From: JAUVPY01 sp034412795
Lineage (GTDB): Bacteria > Chloroflexota > Anaerolineae > 4572-78 > NAK82
NCBI GenBank assembly: GCA_034412795.1
Contig: DAOUMD010000011.1
Coordinates: 1 to 64,000, forward strand
Direction: 5' to 3'
Length of the DNA: 64,000 nucleotides
The notes beneath the pieces were generated by a model. It searched no databases, was not told the origin of the DNA, and saw only the letters and a list, made by a program, of their open reading frames with translations. Below, piece by piece: positions 19,944 through 29,615 of this stretch. The position numbers and the translations under genes were made by a program. Within the stretch, counting starts at the first letter, position 1. Each line of letters begins with the position of its first letter.

Positions 19944-21788
19944 ATGAAGCTGCACAAGATTCTCACCGGCCTAATTCTTTGTGCTTTGTTACTCGGTTCG
20001 GCTACAGTCGCTAGTGCGGATGACCCCCCAGGGCCTACTATTGATCTCCCCAAAGCGGCCAACGACCCTCCGCCTCCGCAGGGTCGTCCTGAGCTTTCTT
20101 CCATTCAAGAGACTCAGGCGGTTCTGGATCCCGCTACAGCCCACGTAACGTATATGGAGTGGCCTGATGGAGACGACAAAACGTTGGCCCGCCGGGCTGT
20201 GCCGCCCGCGGAAACGCCACCTCCTATAAAGGGAGGTTTTGAGCCTGGCCCGATTATGCTGGCGCAATCTGATGGGGAGACTCTCCAAATTATTCCCAAC
20301 AGCGCCGGAGTAGCCAATGATCATTTGATCAACCGCCGGATGCAAAATGACTCGACGGGCCAGGACATTGGGATTGCCGGCTCTAACCTGATCATGGTTG
20401 AGGATTTTGAAGGCTGGTTCCCGGGCGTTGGCTGGAGTCGTTCGGATGCAGGTAGTACAGGACATATATGGGGTGACGTGAATTGTTTTGCGATTGAAAG
20501 CGGCGGTACGGGATGGTCAGCCTGGCCAGCCGCTGAGGGGGCAAGCGGACTCGATCCGTGTAGCGGCGCTAATTACCCAAACTCCGTGAATTCTTGGCTT
20601 ATCTACGGCCCTTTTAGCCTGGCTTACGCCCAATCAGCCTCTTTGGACTTCTACTTCAGATTAGACAGTGAAGAAAACGGCGACTATTTAAAGTGGATGG
20701 CCTCTACCGATGGGACCAATTTCTACGGTCAACAAATCTCGGGAAATCACACCAGTGGCCCCTTTTACAATGGCTATAATTTTTATAGCTTTGACTTGAC
20801 AAATGTTTATACCTTAGGCGACCTCTCCGGTGAACCCCAAGTATGGGTAGCCTTTATTTTCCAAAGCGATGGAGACGCCAATATCGGTCAGGGCCCTTAC
20901 ATTGATGGGGTTTCTCTGCGTGAGGACACAGGTTCCCTTACGTATCTCACGGACGAAGGCTTTGACGTAATACAGTTTCCCAATCAATACTGGGAGAGTT
21001 TTGACAATGACGGAGCGACCAATGGCGATTATCGCTGGGATGATGTGAGCTGTCTTGCCTGGTCGGATGCTTGGTCCATGTGGCCGGCCGATAACGGGGT
21101 CGATGCACGTGACGTCTGCGGTGATTGGGGTCCTATAGAGGACTACCCCAATGATGCACGATCGTGGCTGGTGCACGGGCCCCTTAACCTGTCCGACGCC
21201 AGCCAAGCATGGGTGGATTTCCACTTCCGAAACGAAAGCGAGACAGATCAGGACTACTTTATTTGGATGGCCTCAAGAAACGGCACTAATTACTTCGGGT
21301 ACGCTATCAGTGGGGACCAGACTGAAGGCCCACTCTGGAATGGATACAATTCGATGTACTTTGATCTCAGCAATGTCCCAGAATTGGGAGATTTGCGGGG
21401 AGACTCTCAGGTGTACCTGGCTTTCGTCTTCATGAGTAACTCGTCAAACACAGGCCAGGGACCGTTTCTGGATGACGTCAGAATTATCGTCGAGCGTGAG
21501 GCAAGGAACCAGATATTTCTCCCGCTGATGCTCAAACCTCCGTCTGTACCTCAAACCACGCTCTATATCGAGAACGCAACCAGCGGCACGGTATCGTACA
21601 CGGTGCATGATACCCCTGAGGGCGATATCACCTGTACTCAAATTGCGGCGGGGACGACGGTACAATGTGGCACTTTCACCCCCGGCACCTATGAGGTGAG
21701 TGTTAGCACGACCGAGTGTGGGTCAAACACCGGGGAGGTGTACTTCAAATCGGGTTCCGTGACACGCGTCGTACGCTGTGTATCCTAG
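19944..21788 (+). CDS. Secreted protein with two jelly-roll/MAM-like repeats
   Basis: 614 residues. A signal peptide (MKLHKILTGLILCALLLGSATVASA) follows a strong GGGAGGGGG ribosome site. Two homologous domains of about 170 residues (about 150-325 and 335-520) share EDFEGWFP/ESFDNDG, SWLIYGPFSL/SWLVHGPLNL and GQGPYIDGV/GQGPFLDDV motifs, as seen in MAM or immune-inhibitor-A-like jelly-roll domains. After them comes NQIFLPLMLKP, a motif widespread in exported proteins of Chloroflexota. A small C-terminal beta domain with paired cysteines (about 540-614) ends the protein. The role is probably adhesive or structural at the surface; no catalytic site was seen. Confidence 0.8.
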   Translation: MKLHKILTGLILCALLLGSATVASADDPPGPTIDLPKAANDPPPPQGRPELSSIQETQAVLDPATAHVTYMEWPDGDDKTLARRAVPPAETPPPIKGGFEPGPIMLAQSDGETLQIIPNSAGVANDHLINRRMQNDSTGQDIGIAGSNLIMVEDFEGWFPGVGWSRSDAGSTGHIWGDVNCFAIESGGTGWSAWPAAEGASGLDPCSGANYPNSVNSWLIYGPFSLAYAQSASLDFYFRLDSEENGDYLKWMASTDGTNFYGQQISGNHTSGPFYNGYNFYSFDLTNVYTLGDLSGEPQVWVAFIFQSDGDANIGQGPYIDGVSLREDTGSLTYLTDEGFDVIQFPNQYWESFDNDGATNGDYRWDDVSCLAWSDAWSMWPADNGVDARDVCGDWGPIEDYPNDARSWLVHGPLNLSDASQAWVDFHFRNESETDQDYFIWMASRNGTNYFGYAISGDQTEGPLWNGYNSMYFDLSNVPELGDLRGDSQVYLAFVFMSNSSNTGQGPFLDDVRIIVEREARNQIFLPLMLKPPSVPQTTLYIENATSGTVSYTVHDTPEGDITCTQIAAGTTVQCGTFTPGTYEVSVSTTECGSNTGEVYFKSGSVTRVVRCVS

Positions 21789-21794
21789 CTGAGC

Positions 21795-21840
21795 GCACGC
21801 CGGGAGAGTGTCGGGCTCCGACCGGCGTGCCTGATGCCTC
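21795..21840. terminator. Hairpin between convergent genes
   Basis: A 9-bp stem (GCACGCCGG at 21795-21803, CCGGCGTGC at 21832-21840) lies just after the secreted-protein stop and before the end of the convergent enolase-family gene. No clear U-tract follows on either strand, so the terminator function is tentative. Confidence 0.45.
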
Positions 21841-21854
21841 AAGTGGCCGGGCGC

Positions 21855-22964
21855 TCAGTCCGGCAAGGACAAATAGTGCAGCCGGACGCCGGCCAGCCGG
21901 TCGGGGAGGACGCGAACACCCAGCCCCAACCCGGCCGGGACTGAGAGAGTCGAGTCGTCGTTCAAGACAAAGTTGGGCTCGGCGATGTCTTGCTCATAGT
22001 AGCGCGCCGAGGCAGAGATGTCGCCGGGTAAGGTGAAGTTGGGTAGTGTGGCCAGGGCTACGTTGGCCGCACGCCCCACGTTGGTTTCCAGCATGCCGCC
22101 ACACCACACCGGTACATCTCGCGCAGAACACAGGTCGTGGATCTGCCGGGCGGCCGTCAAGCCCCCCACACGTCCCACTTTGATGTTGATGATCCGGCAA
22201 GCGTCGATGTCCAGCGCCCAGCGGGCGTGCTCCGGTGAGTGGATGCTTTCATCCAGGCAAATCGGGGTGCGGAGCTGCTTCTGCAGTTGGGCGTGATCCA
22301 CGATGTCGTCGTGGTGAAGCGGCTGCTCGATGAGCAATAGATCGAACTGGTCCAGTTCGCGCAGGAGTGGTGCGTCGTCCAGCGTGTAGGCGGAGTTGGC
22401 GTCCACTTGAAGTTGGAGGTCAGGCCAGCGCTCCCGAGCGGCACGTACTGGCTCTACATCCCAGCCGGGCTTGATTTTGAGCTTGATACGAGCATACCCT
22501 TCGGCCACGTGCCCCGCCACTCGGCCCAGCAGTTCGTCGAGAGTAGGCTCGATGCCGACGCTCACCCCGACCGGCACCCGATCCCGTCCACCACCCAACA
22601 TGCTGGCCAGTGATACGCCCCTGGCTTGGGCCAGCAAATCCCACACGGCATTTTCGAATGCAGCACGGGCCATTGGATGGCCGCGCACCCGCTTGAAGCG
22701 CGCCACCACGTCGGCCGGTGATTCAACTTCTTGCCCCAGCATTTCTGGAATCAGGAAGTCGCGCAGTACGTGCCAGGCGGTCTCGATAGTTTCGCTGGAA
22801 TACCACGGCCCGCTGTGAGCTGTACATTCGCCCCAGCCGGTCAGCCCTCCAGCGTGGACTGTTACCAGGATGCAAGGACGGGTAATCTCTCGACCAAAGC
22901 TGGTCTCGAAGGGATGGGCCAGTGGCATATCAACGTTATGCAGTTCAACGCGTTCGATTTTCAT
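21855..22964 (-). CDS. menC: Enolase-superfamily o-succinylbenzoate synthase / N-succinylamino-acid racemase
   Basis: 369 residues. The N-terminal capping domain is followed by the barrel with the KxK base motif (RIKLKIKPGWD), metal ligands in LQVDANSAY, LIEQPL and CLDES, and the opposite catalytic lysine in INIKVGRVGG. These define the MLE subgroup OSBS/NSAR family. I use the ATG at 22964 because upstream codons overlap the acetyltransferase gene and do not resemble the family. The gene overlaps the end of the GNAT gene by 20 bp. No other menaquinone gene is near. A GNAT partner instead recalls the N-succinylamino-acid racemase pathway, so the menC symbol describes the family rather than a proven role. 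Confidence 0.85.
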   Translation of the reverse strand: MKIERVELHNVDMPLAHPFETSFGREITRPCILVTVHAGGLTGWGECTAHSGPWYSSETIETAWHVLRDFLIPEMLGQEVESPADVVARFKRVRGHPMARAAFENAVWDLLAQARGVSLASMLGGGRDRVPVGVSVGIEPTLDELLGRVAGHVAEGYARIKLKIKPGWDVEPVRAARERWPDLQLQVDANSAYTLDDAPLLRELDQFDLLLIEQPLHHDDIVDHAQLQKQLRTPICLDESIHSPEHARWALDIDACRIINIKVGRVGGLTAARQIHDLCSARDVPVWCGGMLETNVGRAANVALATLPNFTLPGDISASARYYEQDIAEPNFVLNDDSTLSVPAGLGLGVRVLPDRLAGVRLHYLSLPD

Positions 22965-23811
22965 CAGGAGTCCTGTCTTTTTCAAGTAGATAGTAGCTCT
23001 GCTCGTCCTCAAAGAGCAGATCAGTCGCCACGTATCCTTCGGCAAAGGCTGCCTCGAACAAGGCCCGAGTCTGAAGCCGCCAGGCTCGGGCCAGCCCCAT
23101 ATCAGCCGTTTTGATGGCCTGGAAGTGGGCCGGTATCTGGATGAGCAGACGCGTTCCCCGGATGGGAAGGGCCACTTCTGCCGGGCGCAGCGGGTCGCCA
23201 GAAAGGGCATGATTCAAGAGTGGAACATCCTCAGCACCCAGCGACGATAGCCGGCGAAAGTTGCGTTTGCCACTTAACCGGTCAGTCACGTGAGTGCTGG
23301 CAATGTGCCAGTCCACCTGGAAGCGGTCGCTGGGCAACGCAATGTTGAGGGCGTCGCGCATGCTGCCATACAGGTTGCGCAGATAGGTTTGGCACGTAGT
23401 GCCCAACTTGCGGAAGTTGAGGTAGGCGTTTCGACTCTCAAGGGGATCGAAGGTCCAGGTAATCAGATCCAGTCCCTGCATCAACACGTGCTCGCGCTGG
23501 GCTAGCTTCAGATGGTAGCCCAGGTTCTGATCCTGGTAATCTGGTGCCACACCAGTCATGTGCGAGCAGTGCTTTATCCTTCCGTCAGGCGACAGCCCGA
23601 CCAAGCCAAAGACAAATCCGACCAGTTGCCCTCCCTTTCGCCCTGACGAGAGGTCGAATGCACCCAATACCAGGCCACCGTTCTTCTGGGCGGTCACCAG
23701 CAGATGGTCGGGTACCACCTCTACCTCTTCCAGCCCCCACACTTCGCGCTGGAGCTGTTCCACAGCCCGGTATTCTTCGTGGCTTTGGATGAGACGAATC
23801 TCCACGTTCAT
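22945..23811 (-). CDS. GNAT-family acyltransferase (COG3375-like)
   Basis: 288 residues. The fold is recognised from the N-terminal EYRAVEQLQREVWG, the central HCSHMTGVAPDYQDQNLGYHLKLAQRE, which includes the acyl-CoA-binding turn, and the long C-terminal extension with TFDPLESRNAYLNFRKLG. This family is often found beside menC/NSAR genes. In Geobacillus-type NSAR pathways a GNAT enzyme succinylates D-amino acids, and that role is plausible here but unproven. It begins 77 bp after the antiporter gene and its end overlaps the enolase-family gene, consistent with one operon. Confidence 0.78.
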   Translation of the reverse strand: MNVEIRLIQSHEEYRAVEQLQREVWGLEEVEVVPDHLLVTAQKNGGLVLGAFDLSSGRKGGQLVGFVFGLVGLSPDGRIKHCSHMTGVAPDYQDQNLGYHLKLAQREHVLMQGLDLITWTFDPLESRNAYLNFRKLGTTCQTYLRNLYGSMRDALNIALPSDRFQVDWHIASTHVTDRLSGKRNFRRLSSLGAEDVPLLNHALSGDPLRPAEVALPIRGTRLLIQIPAHFQAIKTADMGLARAWRLQTRALFEAAFAEGYVATDLLFEDEQSYYLLEKDRTPDENRTR

Positions 23812-23887
23812 ATTTTCTCTCGATGTAACTGCTCACTCAACATATCAGACCCAGTTGAGCCGAAGCGAGCAGTCAGGCAATTCCCTC

Positions 23888-25759
23888 TCAACTACATGGT
23901 GGACAAAGCCAGGTCATCGCCTCGTGTAGTTCGTCCGGGTGACCAACCAGCATCAACACGTCACCCTGACGCAACTTCGTGTCGCCATGAGGCACCAGCA
24001 AGTCGTCACCCCGGCGCAGGCCCAATATCAGCACGTCGCCTGGCAGTTGGATGCGTTTCAGGAGGCGGCCGTTTAGAGGTGGATTGTTGAGCACCCCCTC
24101 CCGAATCTCCACACCGTCGGTTTGATTGGCCAACATATCAAAGGCGGATGGGAAGTGTAGCGCACCTTCCAGGGCCAGAGCCGTCGCCAGTTGGGGTTGC
24201 ACCACTCGTACCCCCAGGCTGCCCATCTGGGCCGCGATGGTCTGATCGCTGACCATAGCTACCCGGTTTGGTATGCCAAATCGATCGCCCGCCAAACGAC
24301 AGGTGGCCAGATCTATCTCATCATTGGCAGCCAGACTCACCAACGCCCCTGCTGAAGCTGCCCCTGCCCTCTCAAGCACTGAAGGTTCGTCTGGACTCCC
24401 TTCGATCACCGGCAAATCTCGTCGATTCATCTCTTTGATTCGCCCTCGATCGAGGCCGACCAAGGTCACCTGTTCGCCACACTGTCGGAGTCGTTCGGCC
24501 AACAACACCGACAGTTCACCCAGGCCAACCAAAATCACTCCTTGACGTTCTGGGGCAACTTGAGGGGGGAGAAGCCGGTTGAAGAGCACGGGTGATAGGG
24601 TGCAGGAGACAATGGCGATCAGGATGATTGCCGAGTTTGTCGCTTCGTTGATGATTCCCAGGTCCAATGCGATGGCCGCCGCTGCGACAATAAGTGACAG
24701 TCGGGAGGAGAGCAGCATCCCGGCCGCCAACGTTTCGCGCCAAGAGAAATTTAAACGATATAGCAGCCCCGCCAGGATTTTAATGGCGTAGGCCACAGCC
24801 AACAGCAGCGGAACCAGCAAAAGCGCCCTGGGTGAGCTCAACAAGGCCGGCAAGTCAAAGCTGACGCCGACCATGATGAAGAAAATAGGGACGAAGAAAC
24901 CAAAACCGATGGCCTCCATTTTCATGTGCAACTGGGAGCCTTCTCGGTCGGCCAGCAGCGAGATGATCGCCCCGGCCAGGAAAGCGCCCAGGATGATCTC
25001 TGTCCCCACTCCCTCCGCCAGGACAATGAAAGCCACCATTAGAGCGAAAGCGCCCCGCACTTGGATCTGGGCTGTGGTATGCGACAGATCGTCAATCACT
25101 CGCCTCAAGCCTGGGACCCTCGCGGCCAGTTGTCCCATCCGAGCCAAAGTGGCGAAAGCGCCCAGCAGCAACAACACCAGCAACAGATCAAGGGTAAAGT
25201 CACGGCTAATAGCGGCTACGGCGACGCTAATGAGCAGCAGCGTCGCAAAGTCGGCCACCAGCGCCGAGACCAACAGCGACTGCCCGTAGTGAGCGCCGCT
25301 CAGGTTCCGCTCTTTGAGCACCGGTACCACAATTCCCAATGACGTAGTGCTCAGGATAAGCGCCATGATCACTGGGTTTCGGATGAGTCCTATCTGAGCC
25401 AGCCCCAGAGCAACCACCAAGCCGCCACCTACCGTGAGGGCGAAAACAGTCAATCCCAGGCTGAGAGGGTCACCCAGAGGCCGGGAACCAGGCATCCTCC
25501 TCGAGTTGAGGATGGCCACGAAGTCCACCTCAAGTCCGGATAGGAACATTAGGAAGGTGAAGCCAAAGGCCGCCAAGAATTCAAGGCCCGGGCTGGGCTC
25601 GATCAGATCCAGGCCGCTTTTGCCGATAACGATGCCGACTAGAATCTCAAGAACGACGATAGGCACGTTTAATCGACGTAGCCGCGAAGCAAGCAGGGGC
25701 ACAGTAGCCGCCAGCCCTGTGATCAGCAGCAATGACAGAAAGGGAAACTCGTGGGTCAT
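23888..25759 (-). CDS. CPA2-family cation/proton antiporter with RCK (TrkA-N/TrkA-C) domains
   Basis: 623 residues from the ATG at 25759. About 12 membrane helices (about 1-390) include FLSGLEVDF and the ALILSTTSLGIVVPVL segment typical of Kef/Nha-type exchangers. A Rossmann RCK domain follows (about 410-530, GVILVGLGELSVLLAERLR), then a TrkA-C ligand domain (about 545-623, GDVLILGLRRGDDLLVPHGD). It should exchange K+ or Na+ for protons under nucleotide control. The start codon overlaps the stop of the GHMP kinase (ATGA), showing translational coupling. The longer upstream frame lies inside that kinase gene and is rejected. Confidence 0.92.
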   Translation of the reverse strand: MTHEFPFLSLLLITGLAATVPLLASRLRRLNVPIVVLEILVGIVIGKSGLDLIEPSPGLEFLAAFGFTFLMFLSGLEVDFVAILNSRRMPGSRPLGDPLSLGLTVFALTVGGGLVVALGLAQIGLIRNPVIMALILSTTSLGIVVPVLKERNLSGAHYGQSLLVSALVADFATLLLISVAVAAISRDFTLDLLLVLLLLGAFATLARMGQLAARVPGLRRVIDDLSHTTAQIQVRGAFALMVAFIVLAEGVGTEIILGAFLAGAIISLLADREGSQLHMKMEAIGFGFFVPIFFIMVGVSFDLPALLSSPRALLLVPLLLAVAYAIKILAGLLYRLNFSWRETLAAGMLLSSRLSLIVAAAAIALDLGIINEATNSAIILIAIVSCTLSPVLFNRLLPPQVAPERQGVILVGLGELSVLLAERLRQCGEQVTLVGLDRGRIKEMNRRDLPVIEGSPDEPSVLERAGAASAGALVSLAANDEIDLATCRLAGDRFGIPNRVAMVSDQTIAAQMGSLGVRVVQPQLATALALEGALHFPSAFDMLANQTDGVEIREGVLNNPPLNGRLLKRIQLPGDVLILGLRRGDDLLVPHGDTKLRQGDVLMLVGHPDELHEAMTWLCPPCS

Positions 25760-26763
25760 TCCGATAGATTCTCGATGATCGCCCCCGGGCCAATGCACAG
25801 GCGATAGATATCCGACGCGCCAGCCTGCTTCAGAGCCTTTTCCAGCAGCGACGTATCGTCGTCGAGCCAAAGGGCGATGATCGTGCCGCCATCGCCAGCG
25901 CCGGCCAGCTTAGCTCCCGGCGCTCCGGCTTCCAGGGCAGCCGTGATCAATTGCTCATTCGATTCGCCGGAGCCGCCCAGGTCACGTTGTATGGCGTGAT
26001 TCTCATTCATCAGCTCGCCCAACAGCGCCCAATCCTCCAGCAAAAGAGCCTTCTTGCTCAAGCGGGCAATCTCGGTGATACGCTGGTAGCCGGCAACCAC
26101 CTCTGGTTCGCCTTCCAGCCAACGATCACGAATCGGCTTGTGGACAGCGCCGGAGGAATGTCGCACGCCGGTGAAGCCTAACATAAATGGCAGACGCTCC
26201 ACATAAGGGGCCAGCGGTTCGATGGTGGCCATGAGTTCCGCTTCCGCTTCACGGTAGAATTGTTTGCCACGAAAGTCCATATAATTGAGGCCGCCGAAGG
26301 TGCACATATAGGCATCTTGGTAGCCGCACACCACCTTGAGGTGGTTTAACTCGATATAGCGCGCCATCTCGGCCAGGCGGTAGGGGTTGGGAAATTTACC
26401 TTGCCAAGCCAACAATCCTTTCAACATAGCGACCACCAGCGCCGTAGATCCGGCCATTCCACTGCGCAACGGGATTTCACTTTCGTATTCCACACGGCAG
26501 GCCAATTGGGGCAATCTCATATAGTCGAGAATAGCGCGTGGCAGATCAAAGAGGTCTTTCCGGGGGCGGAGGTCCTCCCGACTGGTGATGTGACACTCCT
26601 GGTCATTCGTGGCCAAGGTCAACCTGTCGGCGGGCGTGATGGTGATGTGTGTCCGCATCTCTACCGAGCAGGAGAGCACCGCACCACCATACATGTCAGT
26701 CGGGTTACCGATGACACCAGCCCTTCCAGGCGCTGAGCAGATGATTTGGCAATCAGAGTTCAT
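25756..26763 (-). CDS. GHMP-family sugar or isoprenoid kinase
   Basis: 335 residues from the ATG at 26763, overlapping the end of the galU-like gene by 11 bp. GHMP motifs are clear: PGRAGVIGNPTDMYGG near the N-terminus, the phosphate loop PLRSGMAGSTALVVAML (about residue 98) and the C-terminal GAKLAGAGDGGTIIAL. The arrangement with a UTP-glucose-1-phosphate uridylyltransferase suggests a sugar kinase, for example of the glucuronokinase or galactokinase kind, feeding UDP-sugar synthesis. The exact sugar cannot be read from sequence. Confidence 0.85.
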   Translation of the reverse strand: MNSDCQIICSAPGRAGVIGNPTDMYGGAVLSCSVEMRTHITITPADRLTLATNDQECHITSREDLRPRKDLFDLPRAILDYMRLPQLACRVEYESEIPLRSGMAGSTALVVAMLKGLLAWQGKFPNPYRLAEMARYIELNHLKVVCGYQDAYMCTFGGLNYMDFRGKQFYREAEAELMATIEPLAPYVERLPFMLGFTGVRHSSGAVHKPIRDRWLEGEPEVVAGYQRITEIARLSKKALLLEDWALLGELMNENHAIQRDLGGSGESNEQLITAALEAGAPGAKLAGAGDGGTIIALWLDDDTSLLEKALKQAGASDIYRLCIGPGAIIENLSE

Positions 26764-27655
26764 AGGCTTTAGCTTTGATGTATTGCCGGGCCAAATATCC
26801 GTAGCGTTCGTCAGCCAGGACAAAGTCGATGAAGGTGCGAAAATAACTCTCGAAATTACCAACATCATACCGGCGCTGATCCGGGCGCAGCGGCCAGGCG
26901 TAGACTGGTTGTCCCATTTGGATAAGCAGTTTGATGGCGTCGGTGAGCTGAATCTCACCCTGACGGTCGGGTGGCGTGCGTCCCAGGGCATCGAAGATGG
27001 CCGGGCTAAAGACGTAGCGGGCTGCTACCGCCAAACTGCTGGGGGCAGTGCCGCGCGGCGGCTTTTCGATGATATCGGTCACAGCTACCGGTTCTCCAGG
27101 CGGTGGCTCGGCTCCCTGGATGCTGACGACACCGTAGCGGTGTGCTTCATCAGGGGGCACCTGCTCGACGGCGATTACGGCAGCAGCTTTCAAGTCGTGG
27201 TGGGCACGCAACATAGCTTGCACAGGCGCGGCAGGGTCTTCGCCCGCAATAAGGGAATCACCCAAGGCTACTACGCAATCGTCGTCGTCCACGAAATCGG
27301 CACCCAGTCCGACGGCGTGTCCCAGACCCTTGGGACTGCTCTGACGGGTATAGAAGAAGCGAGAGTTACGCTGGATAAACGAAAGTTCGGACAGCAGCGC
27401 CTCATTGCCGGCCTGCTCCAAAGCGGACAGCAGCATCGGATCGGGGTCAAAGTGATCCTCAATAGCCCGCTTGCGCCGGCCGGTGATGATGAGCATTTGG
27501 TTCAGGCCAGCAGCCTGCAACTCTTCGACCACGTACTGTACCACCGGCTTGCGGCCCACCGGTAGCATCTCTTTAGGTTGTGACTTCGTCGCCGGCAGCA
27601 AACGAGTGCCCAGGCCGGCAGCGGGAACGATAGCCTTGTAAATTGGATTTGGCAT
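26753..27655 (-). CDS. galU: UTP-glucose-1-phosphate uridylyltransferase
   Basis: 300 residues. The nucleotidyltransferase signature AAGLGTRLLPATKSQPKEML and the downstream KPVVQYVVEEL are diagnostic of GalU. VALGDSL, IEKPP and a C-terminal KAYEL tail fit the family length. The enzyme makes UDP-glucose from UTP and glucose 1-phosphate for glycan synthesis. The start at 27655 has a GGGAGGT site. It leads a run of five closely spaced or overlapping genes through the OSBS/NSAR-like gene. Confidence 0.93.
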   Translation of the reverse strand: MPNPIYKAIVPAAGLGTRLLPATKSQPKEMLPVGRKPVVQYVVEELQAAGLNQMLIITGRRKRAIEDHFDPDPMLLSALEQAGNEALLSELSFIQRNSRFFYTRQSSPKGLGHAVGLGADFVDDDDCVVALGDSLIAGEDPAAPVQAMLRAHHDLKAAAVIAVEQVPPDEAHRYGVVSIQGAEPPPGEPVAVTDIIEKPPRGTAPSSLAVAARYVFSPAIFDALGRTPPDRQGEIQLTDAIKLLIQMGQPVYAWPLRPDQRRYDVGNFESYFRTFIDFVLADERYGYLARQYIKAKAYEL

Positions 27656-27727
27656 GCATTACCTCCCATATAATAGCTGGAATACCAAGATGATAGCGAG
27701 ACAGAGCATCCTGCTTGAAACAGCAAC

Positions 27728-27733
27728 ATTATA
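27728..27733 (-). promoter_or_regulatory. Candidate -10 box upstream of galU
   Basis: TATAAT reads on the minus strand at 27733-27728, about 73 bp before the galU start. A convincing -35 box at 16-18 bp spacing was not found, so the call is weak. Confidence 0.4.
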
Positions 27734-27840
27734 ACATCAAACAACGTGCCATGCACAATTCATGGCCTTTTTGCTTTGTGGGAGGCGCTTGCCGGCAACT
27801 CGTGCAGACCTATCAACTTAGGGCAAGCTGAAGCTGATCG

Positions 27841-29463
27841 TCAACCGAGGTGCTTCAGACTGTCTTCAACTGTCAGCCAGCCACTCTCGGGAAAGAGTCG
27901 GGCCACCTGTGGGGCAAAGAGAGGGGATGCACCCAAGACCTGGGCAGGATCACCACTGGCTATGATCTCTCCCTGGCTCATGAGTGCGACGCGGTCGGCC
28001 GCCGCCGCAGCGAACTCCACGTCGTGGGTGACGAGCAGGATGGCCATGCCAGCGTCGCGCCAACTTCGCAGCAGATCCACGAGCGACTGTTTGGCTCCGT
28101 AATCGAGACCTCGAGTGGGCTCGTCCAATAATAGTGCCCCCGGCTGCGTGACAGTAACCGCTCCGAGTGCAACCCGCTGTCGTTCGCCGACGCTCAAATC
28201 ACGGGGGTAGCGATTGGCTTTCTCAGCTAATCCCAATCGATCCAGGAGCATTTCAGGGTTGATAGGCAGGCCTGCTGGGCGATCAATCTCAAAACCGTGG
28301 TTTCGGAGGGTGATCGTAAGTTCTTCTAGAACGCTGTTGGCGAATAGTAGGGCGTTAGGGTCTTGAGGAAGATAGCCGACCTCGCGACAGATGTGGGCCA
28401 CGTCCCTGCCAGAGATATCTTGACCAGACACTCTCACCTGCCCTGCCTGTGGACGAACCAGGCCCACCAGGCTCTTGAGCAGTGTTGTCTTGCCTGACCC
28501 GTTGCGTCCCATAAGCACCACGATTTCGCCTGGCCAGACGTCTAGATCTACACCCTGCACGGCGGGTTGGGCATCGTAGGCCACCTTAACACCGCGCATC
28601 TGAAGGTACGGGTCACTTGAGCGTGGCGGCTTTGGTTGGCGCTCCGCAGCACCGACTCTCTCTCTCAACTGGCGACTGAAGCTCATTCCTTCCTTGATGG
28701 TTAAGGGCAAGGGGTCCCATTCGAGCGTTTTCGCCAGAGCCACCAGGGGAGGAACCAGATCCAACTTGGGCAGAACCTGGCGAGGCGGACCGGCCAATGT
28801 ATCTTGCCTGTTGCCGGGCAGAAAAACCAATTGATCCACGAATGGGAGCACCCGCTCCAGGCGGTGCTCGGCCAGCAACACGGTCAGACCCAGGTCGGTG
28901 TTCAGGCGTACCAGGGCCTGAAGCACGTCCTCGGCCGATTTTGGATCGAGTTGAGAGGTGGGCTCGTCCAGCACCAACACGCGAGGGCGAAAAGCCAGTG
29001 CGGCGGCAATGGCCACCCGTTGTCTTTCGCCGCCGGAGAGAGTCTCCAGGCGTCGCTGGCGCAGCGGGGCCAGATCCAACAAGTCAAGCACTTCCTCGAC
29101 CCGCACCCGCATCTCCTGAGGCGGCATAGCGGCGTTTTCCAGGGCGAAGGCGATCTCGTCCTCGACCTGGTTCACGACAAATTGGGCTTCGGGATCTTGG
29201 AATACAAACCCCACGTGGCGGCTCATGGTCTGAGGGGTGGCGGTTACCGGGTCCAATCCGTTGACGTTGATTGAGCCTTGTAGCGAGCCCCCGCTGAAGT
29301 GTGGCACCAGGCCATTGGTGCAGCGCAGCAGTGTAGATTTGCCTGCTCCCGATGGCCCAACCAATAGAGTCAACGCAGCCTCGGGCAGGTATAAGCTGAC
29401 GTCGCGGAGGGCTGGCTGCGCGGCCTCGGGATATGTATAAGTCACATGGTCAAAGACGATCAC
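27841..29463 (-). CDS. ECF transporter ATPase, two ABC domains in one chain
   Basis: 540 residues. The first ATPase (about 1-225) has GPSGAGKSTLLRC, LSGGERQRVAIA and LVLDEPTSQLD. The second (about 285-510) has GRNGSGKTTLLKSLVGL, LSVGERQRVALGAV and LLLDEPTRGLD. Double ATPases of this kind replace the separate EcfA1/EcfA2 pair. The start appears to be GTG at 29463, with GGAGAAG upstream. It powers uptake by the T and S components encoded just upstream. About 200 bp of repeat DNA separates it from the T gene, but the direction and order are kept. Confidence 0.92.
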   Translation of the reverse strand: MIVFDHVTYTYPEAAQPALRDVSLYLPEAALTLLVGPSGAGKSTLLRCTNGLVPHFSGGSLQGSINVNGLDPVTATPQTMSRHVGFVFQDPEAQFVVNQVEDEIAFALENAAMPPQEMRVRVEEVLDLLDLAPLRQRRLETLSGGERQRVAIAAALAFRPRVLVLDEPTSQLDPKSAEDVLQALVRLNTDLGLTVLLAEHRLERVLPFVDQLVFLPGNRQDTLAGPPRQVLPKLDLVPPLVALAKTLEWDPLPLTIKEGMSFSRQLRERVGAAERQPKPPRSSDPYLQMRGVKVAYDAQPAVQGVDLDVWPGEIVVLMGRNGSGKTTLLKSLVGLVRPQAGQVRVSGQDISGRDVAHICREVGYLPQDPNALLFANSVLEELTITLRNHGFEIDRPAGLPINPEMLLDRLGLAEKANRYPRDLSVGERQRVALGAVTVTQPGALLLDEPTRGLDYGAKQSLVDLLRSWRDAGMAILLVTHDVEFAAAAADRVALMSQGEIIASGDPAQVLGASPLFAPQVARLFPESGWLTVEDSLKHLG

Positions 29464-29502
29464 TGCTCTACTTCTCCAGTTCTCTTTTCCAATGGCAACT
29501 AC

Positions 29503-29615
29503 TACACCGTCAGATAAGTTTTGATAGGTTCGTAGTAACGACTTCAGTCGTTTTTCCTGCGTAATGAGCGACTAAAGTCGCAACTACAAGTCGTCACAAT
29601 TTGCCTGACGGTGTA
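29503..29615. repeat. Palindromic element between ECF T and A genes
   Basis: The ends TACACCGTCAG (29503-29513) and CTGACGGTGTA (29605-29615) are inverted repeats. Inside, GTAGTAACGACTTCAGTCG and CGACTAAAGTCGCAACTAC form a second pair. The whole 113 bp could fold as one long hairpin. It directly abuts the element at 29613-29740. Confidence 0.7.
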
